From NCBI GenBank assembly GCA_030272155.1, contig CP126202.1, positions 1,612,001 through 1,676,000 of the forward strand: DNA of 64,000 nt. The letters are read 5' to 3'. The DNA comes from Tetradesmus obliquus (Eukaryota; Chlorophyta; Chlorophyceae; Sphaeropleales; Scenedesmaceae). A program made the position numbers and the translations under genes. Below are positions 1 through 23,612 of this stretch, in pieces. Below the pieces are notes generated by a model. It had not been told where the DNA came from and did no database searches. It saw only the letters and a program-made list of their open reading frames with translations. Every line of letters starts with the position of its first letter. Within the stretch, counting starts at the first letter, position 1.

Positions 1-2326
1 GTTACATGTGAAGCAGAGCACAGCTGGCAGCTGGGGAGTGCTGCAGGAAGCGCTTGATGCGCTCGTGGAAGATGTACCTGCAAATACATTAGATGGGGAA
101 GCAGTGCAGATGAACAAGTGCCTTCCAACCGTGCGTGCTGGCAAGTAGCGGCAGTGTCAAGCGTTCGTGGAAGATGTACCTGCAAGCGTGCGGTTGCAGT
201 GCGGTTTAGGGTTCAGTATATGGCACATGTAAAGCAGCGCAGCTGGCAGCTGGGGAGCGCTGCAGGAAGCGCTCGATGCGCTCGTAGAAGATGTACCTGC
301 AAGGGCGAGGTTGTAGCGAGGCTTGAGAGTTTATGGTGTTTGAGTTCAACTAGTGCAGCACAGCTGGAAGCTTCTTTGAAGCTGCTTTCCAGGCAGCTTA
401 GTGTATCCACTCGTGCTGCAGGCACATGTCAATGCCGTGAAGTACTTAGACCCAGGCCCTTTGCCCTACTCAAAGTTGACAGATCAAAGCTGACAGCAAA
501 GCAGCGCAATTCAGTATTGTCCTCACCGTGCCAGCCAGTACTGCAGGCTCAGCCAGTGCTGCCAGGTATGCAGAACCAGGCCCAAAGGCAGTGGCACCCT
601 GATGTGAACTGAGTGATCACGGACGGTTTGTTTATGTCAGCCAGGTCATGCCTCTCACCGTGCCAGCCAGTACTGCAGGCTCATGCCAATGGCACCAACT
701 CTTCAGAGACAGGCTGTTCAGAGACAGGCTGTTTGGAGAAAAACATGCGGTGAAATTCAAAAAGCGTAACAGCAGCCGGGTGCATCATCGTTCTCACCGT
801 GCCAGCCAGTACTGCAGGCTCATGCCGACCGCGCTGGCAGCCATCACAATCAGCAGCGCCAGCCAGTAGTCAAACACGATGCCTGCCAGCCACACAAAGG
901 GCATGCCGCCTGCAAACACACACAGCAGCAGCAGTAGCAGCAGCAGCAGTGCGGTCAGCATGGCATGCAGCTGAGTTGATGACGCTGGGTTCATGGCACC
1001 AGCAACGTGAGTGCTGCCAGGAGTCTGATGCGCGGCCTCAACAGCATGCATAAGCTGTGCTGCAGGATTCAGCACAGGCAACAAGCAACCGGTGCTGTTC
1101 AAATTCAGCACAGACTACCTCTGTATCCCCCTGCAATGCAATCGAGCACTGTAGACGAATGGGTATGCAGCCAGAGGGCCGGCGCACACTCATGACCATG
1201 GTGACTGGCAAGAGAGTGACAGCATAGTGAAAGGCAGCATGGTGACAGCAGATTAGATGGCAAAAGTGTGGCTGGCTAGCTGGGTGCTCTGCTGATGGTT
1301 GGGTATGCAGAGCCAGAGGGTGGTCACTCACTCATGACCAACGAGAATGGCAGGATGACGATAGCTGCGAAGATGACTGCCGCGATCTGCATGGGTGTCA
1401 GCTTGCGCCTGAGCAGCGCAATGAAAGGCGTCACCACATCTGCGGTTGACGGCAAGCAGCAGGACAGGCAGGAACTCAGTGACTGGAGCATCATACATTG
1501 TCAGATGTCCTTCCAATGATAACAACAGGTGCTGATGTGGCCTGCGAAATAAAGTGCCGACTGCTGAGCTCATAATCTGCTGCAATGCGCCCAGACCCTG
1601 ACTGCAACAGCTGAGCAACTATGTGCCACAGCTTGAGCTTGGTGATGCTGCAGATATAACAATGTGCACAGGAACTGCTTTGGTTGGCTGGTTGTGCACA
1701 AGATGGCTGTGCAAAGCATGGCTTGCTTGCTCACGTTCAATGAAGCGCGGGAAGATGATGGCAAACATCACCCCTGATGCCACGATCACAGCAATCCAGA
1801 AGAGCGCGCACATGATCCTGCAGCATCATAGCCAAGCAGTGCGGCGAGAACAGCAGGACGTGCTTTTACACATGCTGCGGTCAGGCCGTCTGCTTCTGAG
1901 TGATGCATTGCAAGGCACAGGCAGGCAGCAGCCAGGCAGGCAGGCAAGCGAAGTGGCACAAGCACATGCACAGATGCACCAGCACATGCACCAGAGTTCC
2001 TCAAATGCAGTGCTGCTGCACATTCTTCAAAGCAGTACCAGTGCCTGACCAATGCAGGGCCAAATCAACTACGTTGCCTGTCCTGCAAGCACTCACTTCT
2101 GAGCGGTGCCGGATGGTGCGCAGGTGACCTGGTGCAGCTTGGCTCTGAAGCCCTTGGGTTTGGGCTCAGCATCGCTGCTGCTCTCACGTGCTGCAACTGT
2201 TGGCCCCTGCTGGTCACGATCCTGGCGATGATAGCCAGCGGCATCTGCATGCTCGAGCGCTTCAAAACTTAAAGCCTGTGCGTTGCTGCTCCCTTGCTGC
2301 CCGGCATCGCTGCTGATGGCGCCCAT
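1..2326 (-). CDS. TVP38/TMEM64-family (VTT domain) membrane protein, C-terminus outside window
   Basis: Exons read on the minus strand: 2326-2097 (ATG at 2326), 1817-1735, 1439-1332 and 909-798. Phases 2, 1, 1 and 2 agree. The next exon begins with an acceptor followed by YIFYERIERFLQ, but that start exists in three copies (near 302, 184 and 97), so the chain cannot be closed and the gene leaves the left edge. The N-terminus is hydrophilic. Hydrophobic segments follow: MCALFWIAVIVASGVMFAII, then QIAAVIFAAIVILPFSLVM, then GMPFVWLAGIVFDYWLALL. The last resembles the conserved loop and helix of the SNARE-associated/VTT (DedA-like) superfamily, whose members act in endomembrane lipid handling. 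Family assignment rests on this motif and the hydropathy order. The gene is divergent from the poly(A) polymerase. Confidence 0.7.
54..690 (-). repeat. Partial exon-edge copies in TVP38-like gene
   Basis: The 3' edge of the exon at 909-798 (coding GMSLQYWLAR plus its donor) recurs near 646-690 and 527-555. The 5' edge of the following exon (acceptor plus YIFYERIERF) is present three times, near 302, 184 and 97. All copies have the gene's orientation and differ by a few substitutions. Confidence 0.75.
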
Positions 2327-13161
<10,835 letters not shown>

Positions 13162-14966
13162 CAGCAGCAGGTGTTTGGTGGTGAAGGTTGGCTGGCAGTG
13201 GCATGCTGTTGCGTGCTTGCTTGCGCTGCTAGTAGAGGGAACCTGTGCGCAAGTTTATCATGTCGGATGATGATGCATGCTCCTTACATGGTCATGCTTT
13301 GCATGCACACTGCAACTGGGAGCTGCTGCTAGCTATCCTTACTGCTGTGCCCTGCCGCCTGCCCTTTGCCTTGTCCTTTGCTGCCTGCCTGCTCTCTCTG
13401 GCCTCGCTGCCCTGGTTCTGCCCCTGCTGCTGCTGCTGCTGCTGTGCGCGCTGCTGTTGCATCTGCTCAGCTCCAGCTGCTGCGCTTGCTGCAACCTACC
13501 AGCCTGCTTGTGTCAGCCAGAGACAGCGCTGCCATTCTTGCCTATACGGCACAATTGTCCTGCAAGCACTTCCCGCTGCAAGCGCTAGCTGCTGAGGAGT
13601 CTTCAGGGCACATGGCACATGCCCCGGCGCTGCTGAGTCGCACAGCAAGGAAGCAACAGCGGACTTGCAGGACTGCCATGTCCGTATGCCTCGCTCCTAG
13701 CAAAAGACGCACCATACCATAGACAGCAGCTTGCAGGAACAACCTGCAGGAGCGTTCTGCAGGAACAGCTTGCAGGAACAGCTTGCAGGAACAGCTTGCA
13801 GGAGCAGCCTGCAGGAACAGCTTGCAGGAGTGTCCTGCACGAACATAGCTCAGGACAGATGGAGGTAGGTATGTAGGAAGTAGAGGCAGAAGGAAGCGTC
13901 CTGCAGCACATGCAGCAAGCACTTCTGCTGTGCCGCATAGCCTGTGTGTGCATGTGTTTCTGTCTGCTGCTGAGATGCCTGCAGAAGGAGCGTGTGCTGG
14001 TGTGCCCAGGGCATGGCTGCTGGGAGAGGGCCGGGCACCAACAAGCAAGAGTGTGGCCCGAGCATGGAGCACTGCCGAGCGCAGCAGGGCGTTAGCGGTG
14101 GTGGTGGGCTGCACGTGTTGGCTGTCATGAAGTTGTGCATAGAAGTGGCTGCTGTTGTACGTGAATGTGCAGGCTTGCTGTACTGGCTGTGCACTGGCTG
14201 TGCTGCTTGTATGCAGCCATGCCACGCCACTGGATGGCACACTCAGCTGAGCTGCAAGTGGTTTGCAATGGCTGTTTAGAACGTGTTAATTGGCTTTGTG
14301 TGGTGCTGGTTTGCGGCCAGATGGTTGGCTGCTGCTGCGTGCACACACGGTTGTGCTGCGCCAGGGCACGCCGCATGCGGCCATTGGCCTTGGCAGGAAG
14401 TGGGCAATGTGTTTGTCCCTGGGAAACAGCATGATGTGCTTAGTTGCCACATGTAGTAGGTGGCCGTCAACCAGTGTAACATGTTTATCTTTCTGATCGA
14501 TGTGTGTGGCTTTGTTGACTTCAAACCGTCACAATGGCAGCAGCACTGTTACATTGGACTTATGCAGATGGGTTCAGGGCTCAGCTGGAAACTTTGTAAC
14601 AATCGCGTAGAGACTTATTCAATCCTCCTTATACCTGTTCTACTGTGACCCGATTGAGCGAAGTGTCTCGCCCAGCTCCTGTTGCTTCGAAGGAATTCCT
14701 GCAACCCTCACGTTGTTTGCACGCAAACAGTCGCCGAGCAGCACCTTTGCACAGAGCTCGTTGCACGTTCCAGTCCCTTCTAGCTGTCATCACCAATCAA
14801 AACAGCTTGGTTCCATCGCCACTGTCCAGACGTCGAGTTTACAGCAATAGCAGCGTCCGGTGTCGCCTGCAGGGTGCTGCACAACGGCCGAGCCACGCCT
14901 TGACGCTTACTATTGAAAGGATACCTAAACACAGTTTGTCGCTTGAAACTCGTTTCTTCGGGCATC
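13162..14966. other. Spacer between PAP and DMC1, presumed PAP 3' UTR and DMC1 promoter
   Basis: No convincing coding sequence on either strand. TGTAA elements occur at 14475-14479 and near 14596 and could end the PAP transcript, which would give a long 3' UTR. A minisatellite lies at 13733-13852. Confidence 0.5.
13733..13852. repeat. Minisatellite of about 15-bp units rich in CTGCAGG
   Basis: Imperfect head-to-tail units around AGCTTGCAGGAAC run for about 120 bases. Each carries a CTGCAGG core, so the tract contains many local palindromes. It lies in the spacer and shows no coding signal. Confidence 0.7.
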
Positions 14967-16457
14967 ATGGCGGAGCAAGTGGCCATGGAGGTGGGACAGG
15001 TCCAAGGGTGAGTGCACTACAGATCGTACACGAGAGCGGCCCGATCAACGACATACGGATGTTTTATTGCTTCTATAAAATTTACATGCATGTGCGAGCA
15101 CTGCAACTGCACGACACAGCAACTTGGCACAGCAACATGCAAGGCCTGACAGCAGCAGCACTAGCAGAGGCGAGAACAGCGCATGTGGCTGCTAGACAGC
15201 ACAGCTGCGTCAGCATGGGTATTACAGGATCAATTTTGCCATGAATATTCCAAGGAATTTGTTATTTGCTTAAGCTGCAGCTCACTGGGCTCATGACGCT
15301 CACAGTACTGGCAGCGCTGAGTCATCCTGCATGCAGGCTGCTGCGGCCAGCATCATGCAGCAGATGCTGCTGCTGCCTGTGCAACTGCTAGGGATATCAT
15401 CAACAAACAAATCCAAATACCCTGTGCTGCCGTAATATTGTGCAGGGACGAGGAGATGGTGGTTGACGACTTTCAGGAGATAGAGGCGCTTGCAGAGCTG
15501 GGCGTCTCAGCAGGTGAGCAACGGTGGCAGCAGCAGCAGCATGCTACAGCACTGCATTTGATGCAGCTGTTGCATCATAGGCAGTAGCACAGCTCGTATC
15601 TTGAGTGGAGCTATGAGCAAGCACTGCTTTGTGCTTGCAGGCACTGCGTTGTGCAGCAGCATATGGCGCATCATGCCATGCATATGCTGCTCTGACATGT
15701 CACCAGCGCCAGGGCCCTCAGCCAAAGGTCCACGCCTATTTCTAACACTCACTTCTGTCATGTTCCTTTGTTTGCTGTTACACCCGGCTGTTACGCCCTG
15801 CTTCCTGCAAACTCCCTGCAGCTGATGTGAAGAAGGCCAAGGAGGGAGGCTTCTTCACCATCCAGTCACTCATCATGAACCCGCGCAAAGTGAGTCACAA
15901 GGCAGCAGGTTGCAGCAGATACAGTTTGGCTACACTCCAGGGTTTTGTGAGCGGCTTATGCAACTCATGCGGTGGTCATTGATGTGTGATGCAGCCTGTT
16001 GCGCCTGCAGCAGCGGAGCGCTGTGCAGCCCATGCTGTTGCAAGGGCCCTGCCTGCAGGCATAGCACACAGGCCTTGCAGGAAACAACCCATCTTTCCTT
16101 GCAGGAAATGTCCTGCAAGGACAGATTGTGCTCACCTGCATGTATTTGTTCCTTTCTAGTCCGCTAGCCAGTAGACGTAAGGCCCTGAAGGAAGTGTACA
16201 GCTTGCAGGAAAAGGTTTCAGACTACCAGTGCCGCCTGCCAGCCTGTTGTGCTGCATGATGCAGCATGATGCATTATGCAGCTGGCAGCAGCTTGCCTCC
16301 TCTACAGGCCTGCTGCTGCTGATGCTGCTGTCACTGCTGCTGCTGGCCTGCATACCTTTGCAATCTTCTGTTGCTTGTCTCCTGCAGCGCCTGCATGCGG
16401 TGAAGGGCCTGTCAGAGGCCTAGGTCCTGTCACCTAAATCGCTGCTGCTGCTGCTGC

Positions 16458-16490
<33 letters not shown>

Positions 16491-16648
16491 CCCGTGGTTT
16501 TTCCGCAGCGCCTGCATGCGGTGAAGGGCCTGTCAGAAGCCAAGGCAGACAAGATGCTGGAGGCGGCCAAGAAGCTGACCTCTCTCAGAGTCTGTCCGTC
16601 TGCTGCTGTCAGTACAACGGCAACTGCAATGGATTGTGTTGACACTGC

Positions 16649-16685
<37 letters not shown>

Positions 16686-19600
16686 CCTGTGTATGCTTGT
16701 TTCTGCCTGCAGCGGCTGCATGCGGTGAAGGGCCTGTCAGAGGCCAAGGCAGACAAGATGCTGGAGGCAGCCAAGAAGCTGACCACAGCAGGCAGCTGGA
16801 TCAGCGGCGCAGAGGCAATGCAGAAGGTGAGGCCTTAGATCACAAGTGGTATGAAAAGGCAAACAAGCCTGATCAAGCTTGCTTGTCAGTTAGGATTGGA
16901 ATAAGAATAAGGAACAAAGGAGTAGGCGCAGGCCTGGTGAGGGTTATGAAAGCTTTGGAGAGCTACGCCATGCAGAAGGTGAGGTGCCGCCTGAGGTGTG
17001 ACGCTTGAGTGTGATGCCTGCCTGGTGTTTGGCAAGTTGCATGCTTGATCGCCAGAATTCATTGTCGGTTCAGGTGGAATTGGAGTGCTATCTGCAGCCT
17101 GCCACCTGGCCAGCTGGCATGCTGCTGCTCTGCGCAATGCTCAGTCCTCTGTGTTGCCGTCCAGTTTCAAACGCTGCTGCTGTTTCTGCTGCTGTTGCTG
17201 CTGCAGCGCGCACGCGAAATCATCAAGGTGACCACAGGCGCAGCAGCGCTGGACACGCTGCTGGGAGGGGGCATGGAGACAAAGGCCATCACAGAGCTGT
17301 ACGGAGAGTACAGGTGGGGGCATCTACGCTGATGTTGTATCGCGTGGGTACTGCACCGGATGTGCATCATGCAATGATTGCAGAGCAGCTACCTGGGAGT
17401 TGCCGCCAGCCTGTGCAAATCTCGTAAACAGCCAACACATGCTCCACGCTCACTTGCAAGCGTTTGCTGCCCAGCAGAGCCAGTTTTGTATCATTTTTCA
17501 ACTGAACTGATCTCAGAGATGTTTGCAGGCTTATCCGCTGCAACCGCTGGCATCCCTGCATTCTGCTGCTGGCATGCATGTTGTTCAAAACATGCTCGGC
17601 ACATGGTGCTGTGGAACGCTCAGGACTTCTGGGACTGCTGCTTTACTTGCTTACATCCCTTGCAGGACCGGCAAGACGCAGCTGTGCCACACGCTGTGCG
17701 TGGCTGTGCAGCTGCCCCTCTCGTGTGGTATCTTCACCGCAGGTGTTGATTGTTGTGCCGCTTCACCTGCCCTGCAGGACCGGCAAGACGCAGCTGTGCC
17801 ACACGCTGTGTGTGGCTGTGCAGCTGCCAATCGCGCAGGGCGGCGGCGCAGGCAAGGCTGCGTATGTTGATACTGAGGGCACCTTCAGGCCGGAGCGCAT
17901 CAGGGCGATTGCAGCGCGGTTCAACCTGGACCCAGATGCAGTGCTGGACAACGTGAGTGGGCAGCACCCAGCTGTACATCAGCACCCAGCAGCTGCACTT
18001 GCTGTGTATTAGCACCCAGCTGCTGCACTGTTATCAGCTGGGAGGGCGATTGCGGCGCGCTTCAACCTAGACCCAGATGCAGTCCTGGACAACGTGAGTG
18101 GCCTTATGTTGTATTCAGCGTGCATTAATTTCAAACCTTGGTCAATTCAGCAGTCCCATCAAATTACGAGTCAAGAGTCCTACACATCAGAAGCAGGCAA
18201 GGGCTGTTGCAGGGCCATTGCAGCACGCTTCCACATGGACCCTGATGTAGGCCGCTGCAGAGTCTACTCACTGCGTGATGCCGTGTTATGCTGCAACACA
18301 GATACAGAGCACAGCTGGGCCAGCCATGCGCATGGTTTGCCAGACCTCGGCGAATGCGATCTGGCGACCTTGCTACTGTGACACTTTCCGCACATCAACC
18401 ACATGCTGCTGCTGCTGCTGCTGCTGCTTCTGCTGTTCCCCTGCTTGCCTGGTTGCAGATTGTGGTGGGCCGAGCACACACAGTGGACGGGCAGATGGAG
18501 CTGCTGCAAGCGGTGAGCTGCTGACGACAGTTCAGCCGTGCAACAGTCACTGCTTGCCATGATAAGCTCACTTCTTTTCCATGGATGGTTAGCAGCAAAA
18601 GATAGTGCAGCCATCTGCTGCTAGTCGGAATTGCAGCAGGCTGCTTTGTAGTGCCGCATTTTATGACACCTATTCATGTGATGCAGCAGGAAATGGATCT
18701 GCAGCACAACATCTGCTTACTCAGCATGTGTATGGTGCGCACGTGTCACATCACCCTGCCACAGGTGGGTGCCAAGATGGTGGAGGAGCCGTACAAGCTG
18801 CTGATTACAACCATTGCTGATTGCCCGTTGTGAGTTTCCAATCATTGTATGTTATGCTGTGCTGCAGGTGGGTGCCAAGATGGTGGAGGAGCCGTACAAG
18901 CTGCTGATTACAACCATTGCTTGATTGCTCGTTGTGAGTTTCTGATCATTGTATGTTCTGCTATTATGCAGGTGGGCGCCAAGATGGTGGAGGAGCCGTG
19001 CAAGCTGCTGATCACAGCTATTGCTGCTGATTTTGGTTTGCTGGTTGTGGATGTCCAATAATCATCGTATGTTCTGCTGGCATGCAGGTGGGCGCCAAGA
19101 TGGTGGAGGAGCCGTACAAGCTGCTGATTGTGGACAGCATCATGGCGCTCTTCCGCACAGACTTCACGGGACGCGGCGAGCTCGCGGAGCGGCAGCAGAA
19201 GCTGGGCCAGATGATGGCGCTGCTGAAGAAGGTGGGTGGGGCTGCGACCTTGCAACGTAAATGTGGAGTTCAGGTTGCCGCAACCTGATGATTGCATGCT
19301 TGCTGACGCACTTTATCAGCAGCGCAGCAGAAGCTGGGCCAGATGATGGCGCTGCTGAAGAAGGTGGGCGGGGCATGCTCGCATGCATACAGCATCTTGG
19401 CATGCTTACTGCCACATCTGGTTAGCGGAGCGGCATCACAAGCAGCGCCAAATGATGTTGTGCAATTGTGTTGCTGTTGTGCAGCATCTAGGTGCTGATG
19501 GACACATCAGTTCTTGGCCTGCAGTGTAGCACGGCAGCAGCAGCATGTGTTCCTGCAGCAACCTCCCTGCTGCTGCCTTTCCCCCATGCAGATCTCTCAG

Positions 19601-22002
19601 GAGTTCACGTGGCTGTGGTATGGACCTGCAGTGCTGCAATGTCAGGCGGCAACTGCATGCGTTGCATAGCCACACCTGAATCCTGCAAACCTGTTTCCTG
19701 CAAAGCCTTGCTCGCCACGCTTACGCGCCTGCCGTTGTTGTGCAATCCTCCCCTCCCCGTGCAGATCAGTGAGGAGTTCAACGTGGCTGTGGTGGTGACT
19801 ACTTAGGTCACTGTGTGTGGCATTGCGCCCTGTGCAGCTACTGCTATCAACACTGCTGCTGCATCCATCCATTCTTGTCCTTGCAGATCAGTGAGGAGTT
19901 CAACGTGGCAGTGGTGGTGACCAACCAGGCCATGAGCGACCCTGGAGGCGGCATGACCTTTGTAGCTGACCCCAAGAAGCCTGCTGCTGTTTGCATCTGC
20001 TGCTCTGCAGGTCTCTGAAGAGTTTATTGCGGAGGCTGCATCTGCCCTGGCATGTCCATTGTTGCACAGCAGCACTTCAGTGTTATTACTCAATGCTGTG
20101 CCTGCTTTCACCCACTGCAGATCAGTGAGGAGTTCAACGTGGCAGTGGTGGTGACCAACCAGGTCATGAGCGACCCTGGAGGTGGCACGACCTTCGTGGC
20201 CGACCCCAAACAGCCTGTTGCTGCTTCACCTGCTGCAAACACTGCAGGTGTCCTATGAGTTCAAGGTGTCGGTGTCAGTGACCCTTTTCTGTCAGCGGTG
20301 TGCAGCAATGACACAACGCTTGCCGCACTGTTATCACTTCACCTGCTGCTGCATTCATCCATTTTGCAGATCAGTGAGGAGTTCAACGTGGCAGTGGTGG
20401 TGACCAACCAGGTCATGAGCGACCCTGGAGGCGGCATGACCTTCGTGGCCGACCCAAAAAAGCCTGTTGGGGGCCACGTGATGGCGCACGCCTCCACGCA
20501 GCGGCTGTACCTGCGCAAGGGCAAGGGAGAGCAGCGTGTGGCCAAAGTGGTGGACAGCCCCTGCCTGGGTGAGTGGGGATCTGAAGTTTCTGTTGAAATT
20601 GGCTGTTTGTGTTTCAGTTTGGATGCCTTCGGCTGTACCTGCGCACAGACAAGGGATAGCAGCGCGTGGCGAAAGTGGTGGACAGCCCATGCCTGGGTGA
20701 GTGAAGCACTGCTATACTTGCTGTTCATGTTTGGGTCGGCTGTGTTCATCTGTGTGATTTCCTGGCGAGCAGCGCGTTGGCCAAGTTGGCGGATAGCCCT
20801 TGCCTGGGTGAGTGGGAAAGAGTAGGTTGGACTTGTTGGTTGTGTTTTGGTGGCATGATGCCTTTGGCTGTACCTGCGCAAGGGCAAGGGAGAGCAGCGC
20901 GTGGTAAAGGTGGTGGACAGCCCCTGCCTGGGTGAGTGAAGCAACTGCTTAACTTGGCTGTTCGTGTTTGAGTTGGCTGTTTTGGGCTGTGTGGTTCGAA
21001 TGGCGAGCAGCGCGTGGCCAAGGTGGTGAACAGCCCATGCTTGGGTGAGCGGAAAACGGAAGTTGTTGTTCACATTGGCCGAGTTTTCGTTGGCCATCCC
21101 ATGGGATGCTTTCGGCTGTACCTGCGCAAGGGCAAGGGAGAGCAGCGCGCGGCAAAGGTGGTGGACAGCCCATGCCTGGGTGAGTGATGCGACTGTTTAT
21201 ACTGGCTGTTCGTGTTTGGGTTGGCTGTTTTGGGCTGTGTGATTTCCTGGCGAGCAGCGCGTTGGCCGAGTTGGATAGCCCTTGCCTGGGTGAGTGGGAA
21301 AGAGTGGTTTGGCCTTGTTGGTTATCATTTGGTTGGCATGATGCTTTTGGCTGTACCTGCGCAAGGGCAAGGGCGAGCAGCGCGTGGCCAAAGTGGTGTA
21401 CAGCCCCTGCCTGGGTGAGTAGAAACAACTGTTCAAGCTTTTCTGTCGATGGCGTGATTGGGTGTGGCTGGCTGTGCACATGTGCCGAGATGGTGGATAG
21501 CCTATGCCCGGGTGAGTGCGCAAGAGTGGTTTGAACTTGCTGGTGTTAGTCAATTATTGCAACATGCCTCCGGCTGTACCTGCGCAAGGGCAAGGGAGAG
21601 CAGCGCGTGGCAAAGGTGGTGGACAGCCCTTGCCTGGGTGAGTGCAACCTGCTGTTGTGACTGACTGTTTATGCTTTGATTGGGATGCTTCCAGCTGTAC
21701 CTGCGCAAGGGCAAGGACGGAAGTGGTAGACAGCCAATGCGTGGGTGAGTGGTGTTTTGGTAGGTTGGGTTGGGGTGGTTGGAGAGAGGTTGCACAATAA
21801 ACGTGTACAGGTGGGGTGGTGGCGCTGTCTGCAGCTGCTGCTGTCTGGATGTATGCTCAGCGCCTTTCTTTTGCAGCCTCCGCAGGCTGGTCATGTGTTG
21901 TGCTGACGTGCTGCTGCTGCTATTCTGCTGCTGCTTCCTGCAGCCGAGGGCGAGGCCTCTTTTGCGCTGTCGGATGATGGAGTGGTGGAGTACAAGGAGT
22001 AG
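14967..22002 (+). CDS. DMC1: Meiotic recombinase DMC1
   Basis: RecA/RAD51-family ATPase forming the meiotic strand-exchange filament. Exons: 14967-15007, 15446-15513, 15822-15889, 16713-16826, 17207-17313, 17778-17952, 18459-18512, 19088-19231, 20370-20568, 21944-22002. Sum 1029 nt, 342 codons plus stop, in phase. The N-terminal domain contains [17 protein letters not shown] and a helix-hairpin-helix ([17 protein letters not shown]). Walker A GEYRTGKT (about 130-137) is split by an intron; Walker B LLIVDS is at about 221-226. [20 protein letters not shown] is the feature that separates DMC1 from RAD51 (which has YRTDYSGRGELSARQ). The C-terminus [10 protein letters not shown] to a terminal acidic stretch is canonical. 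Length matches the family (~340). Exons 4, 6, 8 and 9 each have partial copies, so exon choice follows protein continuity. Confidence 0.93.
16388..18246 (+). repeat. Edge copies of DMC1 exons 4 and 6
   Basis: 5'-edge copies of exon 4 at about 16388-16423 (runs into a stop) and 16507-16585 (longer, still open), plus a 3'-edge scrap at 16957-16978 ending in a donor. Exon 6 has a 5'-edge copy at 17666-17740 and 3'-edge copies at 18043-18092 (donor intact) and 18213-18246 (decayed). Confidence 0.85.
18764..19363 (+). repeat. Edge copies of DMC1 exon 8
   Basis: 5'-edge copies (acceptor plus [14 protein letters not shown]) begin near 18764, 18868 and 18972 before the full exon at 19088. A 3'-edge copy ([13 protein letters not shown] plus donor) ends near 19363. 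Confidence 0.88.
19591..20219 (+). repeat. Four 5'-edge copies of DMC1 exon 9
   Basis: Acceptor plus [12 protein letters not shown] begins near 19591, 19765, 19887 and 20121. The last two run nearly 100 bases, through SDPGGG and VADPK, before diverging into CTG-rich intron. Confidence 0.88.
20629..21745 (+). repeat. About ten 3'-edge copies of DMC1 exon 9
   Basis: Segments coding [20 protein letters not shown], each followed by CTGGGTGAGT-type donors, recur between 20629 and 21745. Longer copies (near 20629, 20868, 21113, 21350, 21572, 21695) alternate with shorter ones (near 20770, 21001, 21255, 21490). This suggests a higher-order unit of about 240 bases made of one long and one short copy. 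Confidence 0.88.
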
Positions 22003-23612
22003 GAAGCTTCCCCAAAGAAGCATTTCACATGTACTGTGTAGTGCATGAAGGCCAAGGAGCACTGCTGCAGCTGCAAGGGATCTGGCCAGCCCACAGGCTG
22101 GTTAGAATCCAGATCAGGCCTGTTGTAGGCCGATTGTATATGTGTTGAGTGGAGCATGTAATGTAATGTAATGTATGTATAGTGCTGCATGCATGTATCA
22201 TATGATAAGTAGCTAATTTGTAGCACATGCATGCTGTCTGGAAGCCAGACATGCTCCACTTTTCACACAATTGATTTCGTTCTGCACTGCCACACGGTGT
22301 GCAAGCTGCATGCTCCCTTGATTACGCTGGTGGTGCTGTGCATCATCATGATGTGGCATCCCTTGCTGGTCTGAAATCATGCGGCGATACTTATCTGTTG
22401 AAAACAGGCAGCAGTAGTTACAGCGCATTCAGCAACAGGTGGCCAGGTTGTTGTGTATGGAAAGAAGAAGTCCGTCTGGGCATTCATGGCAGCACGTAGG
22501 CCCCACATATCGGGCACTAGCGTGGTTGGCATGGTACATGCGCTAAAGACGCCTTGATCCAGATCGATCCAAGGGCGATGCGGGTGTGGCATACAGGCAT
22601 GGCATGAGGTTGTAGCATCTGCGGCAGAAGCTGACTGCAGTCGGCTTGATGCTGCTGGCCCAGCTAAGCGGCTTAGTTTGCTGCTGGTCATCGGCACCTA
22701 CTGGGTGGCCGCCGCCACCACACTTGTGATGAACTGTGTTGCCATGGTCTGCTGCGTGCCTTTGGATAGTGAATGAACTTGATGTGTGTCTTGCATTTTA
22801 TCATGCCAAGGCCAATGTAACGGCCAAATTGCTCAGCTGGTGCAAAAACTTTCATAGAACTACGGAAGGCAACGATCTAGATATGCACTGCTTGATCCAG
22901 TAGCAGTGCTGGCAGCAGCACCCGGCACTCTGCTGTACCATCTGCTGGCAGAGCAACCAGCATCACCTGCTTGCAAGCAGTGCCAATTGGCACCCTGGGT
23001 AAACCGCGACTACAAATCAACTGCAAGCTAGTCGCTGTGTGTTTGGTGGCTGCTTGTCTTGATGGGCTAGGCCTTGCATGCAGATCAAGCTCCCTGCTCA
23101 GCACAGTGTGCAGCCAGAAACGTTCACAGTGTCACACTGTGAGCACGGTGCTCCATCTTGCTGTCGCAACCTTGGCTGAATCCATGGTGAGCTTTACAGG
23201 GGCCTTCAGCAAGTGTAACTGTGCGGGTTTAAAGGGTACGGGGTTTAAAGTGGCCAAGCTTCGCCATTGACCGAGGGAGTCTGAGTAGCACCTGCCCCTG
23301 TCATTTAGTACCGTACTTGACAGGGCCGTTTCTGTCGATTGAGCATGCCTTCTGCTTCGAAGAAAGATAACTCTGATACATATGGTGAAACCAGGGGTGT
23401 TGCTGACTGCATCAGGTGCTGTATTCGAACGTGCTGTGTGCTGTGCCCGTATCCAGCACCCGCTCATGCATTGCAACTCCTTCGCCCATTGTAACATCTT
23501 TGGTAACATTCTTTGATAAAACGTTGGTGCATTCAGACCGAACAGGCGCGGTTCGTTCCTTGTGTCGTGAGAGAGCTACAGTGAAGCATCGCAAGCTTTC
23601 GCTGCCCGAAAG
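22003..23612. other. Spacer between DMC1 and the next gene
   Basis: About 1.6 kb with no supported gene. It starts with the DMC1 3' UTR and contains the left copy of a TGTAA-tailed repeat (22139-22185). The rest shows no recognisable protein in six frames. Confidence 0.45.

Noticed and set aside
20339-21097. 252-codon minus-strand frame with repeated blocks
   Set aside because: Antisense of the DMC1 exon 9 copy array; the periodicity comes from the array.
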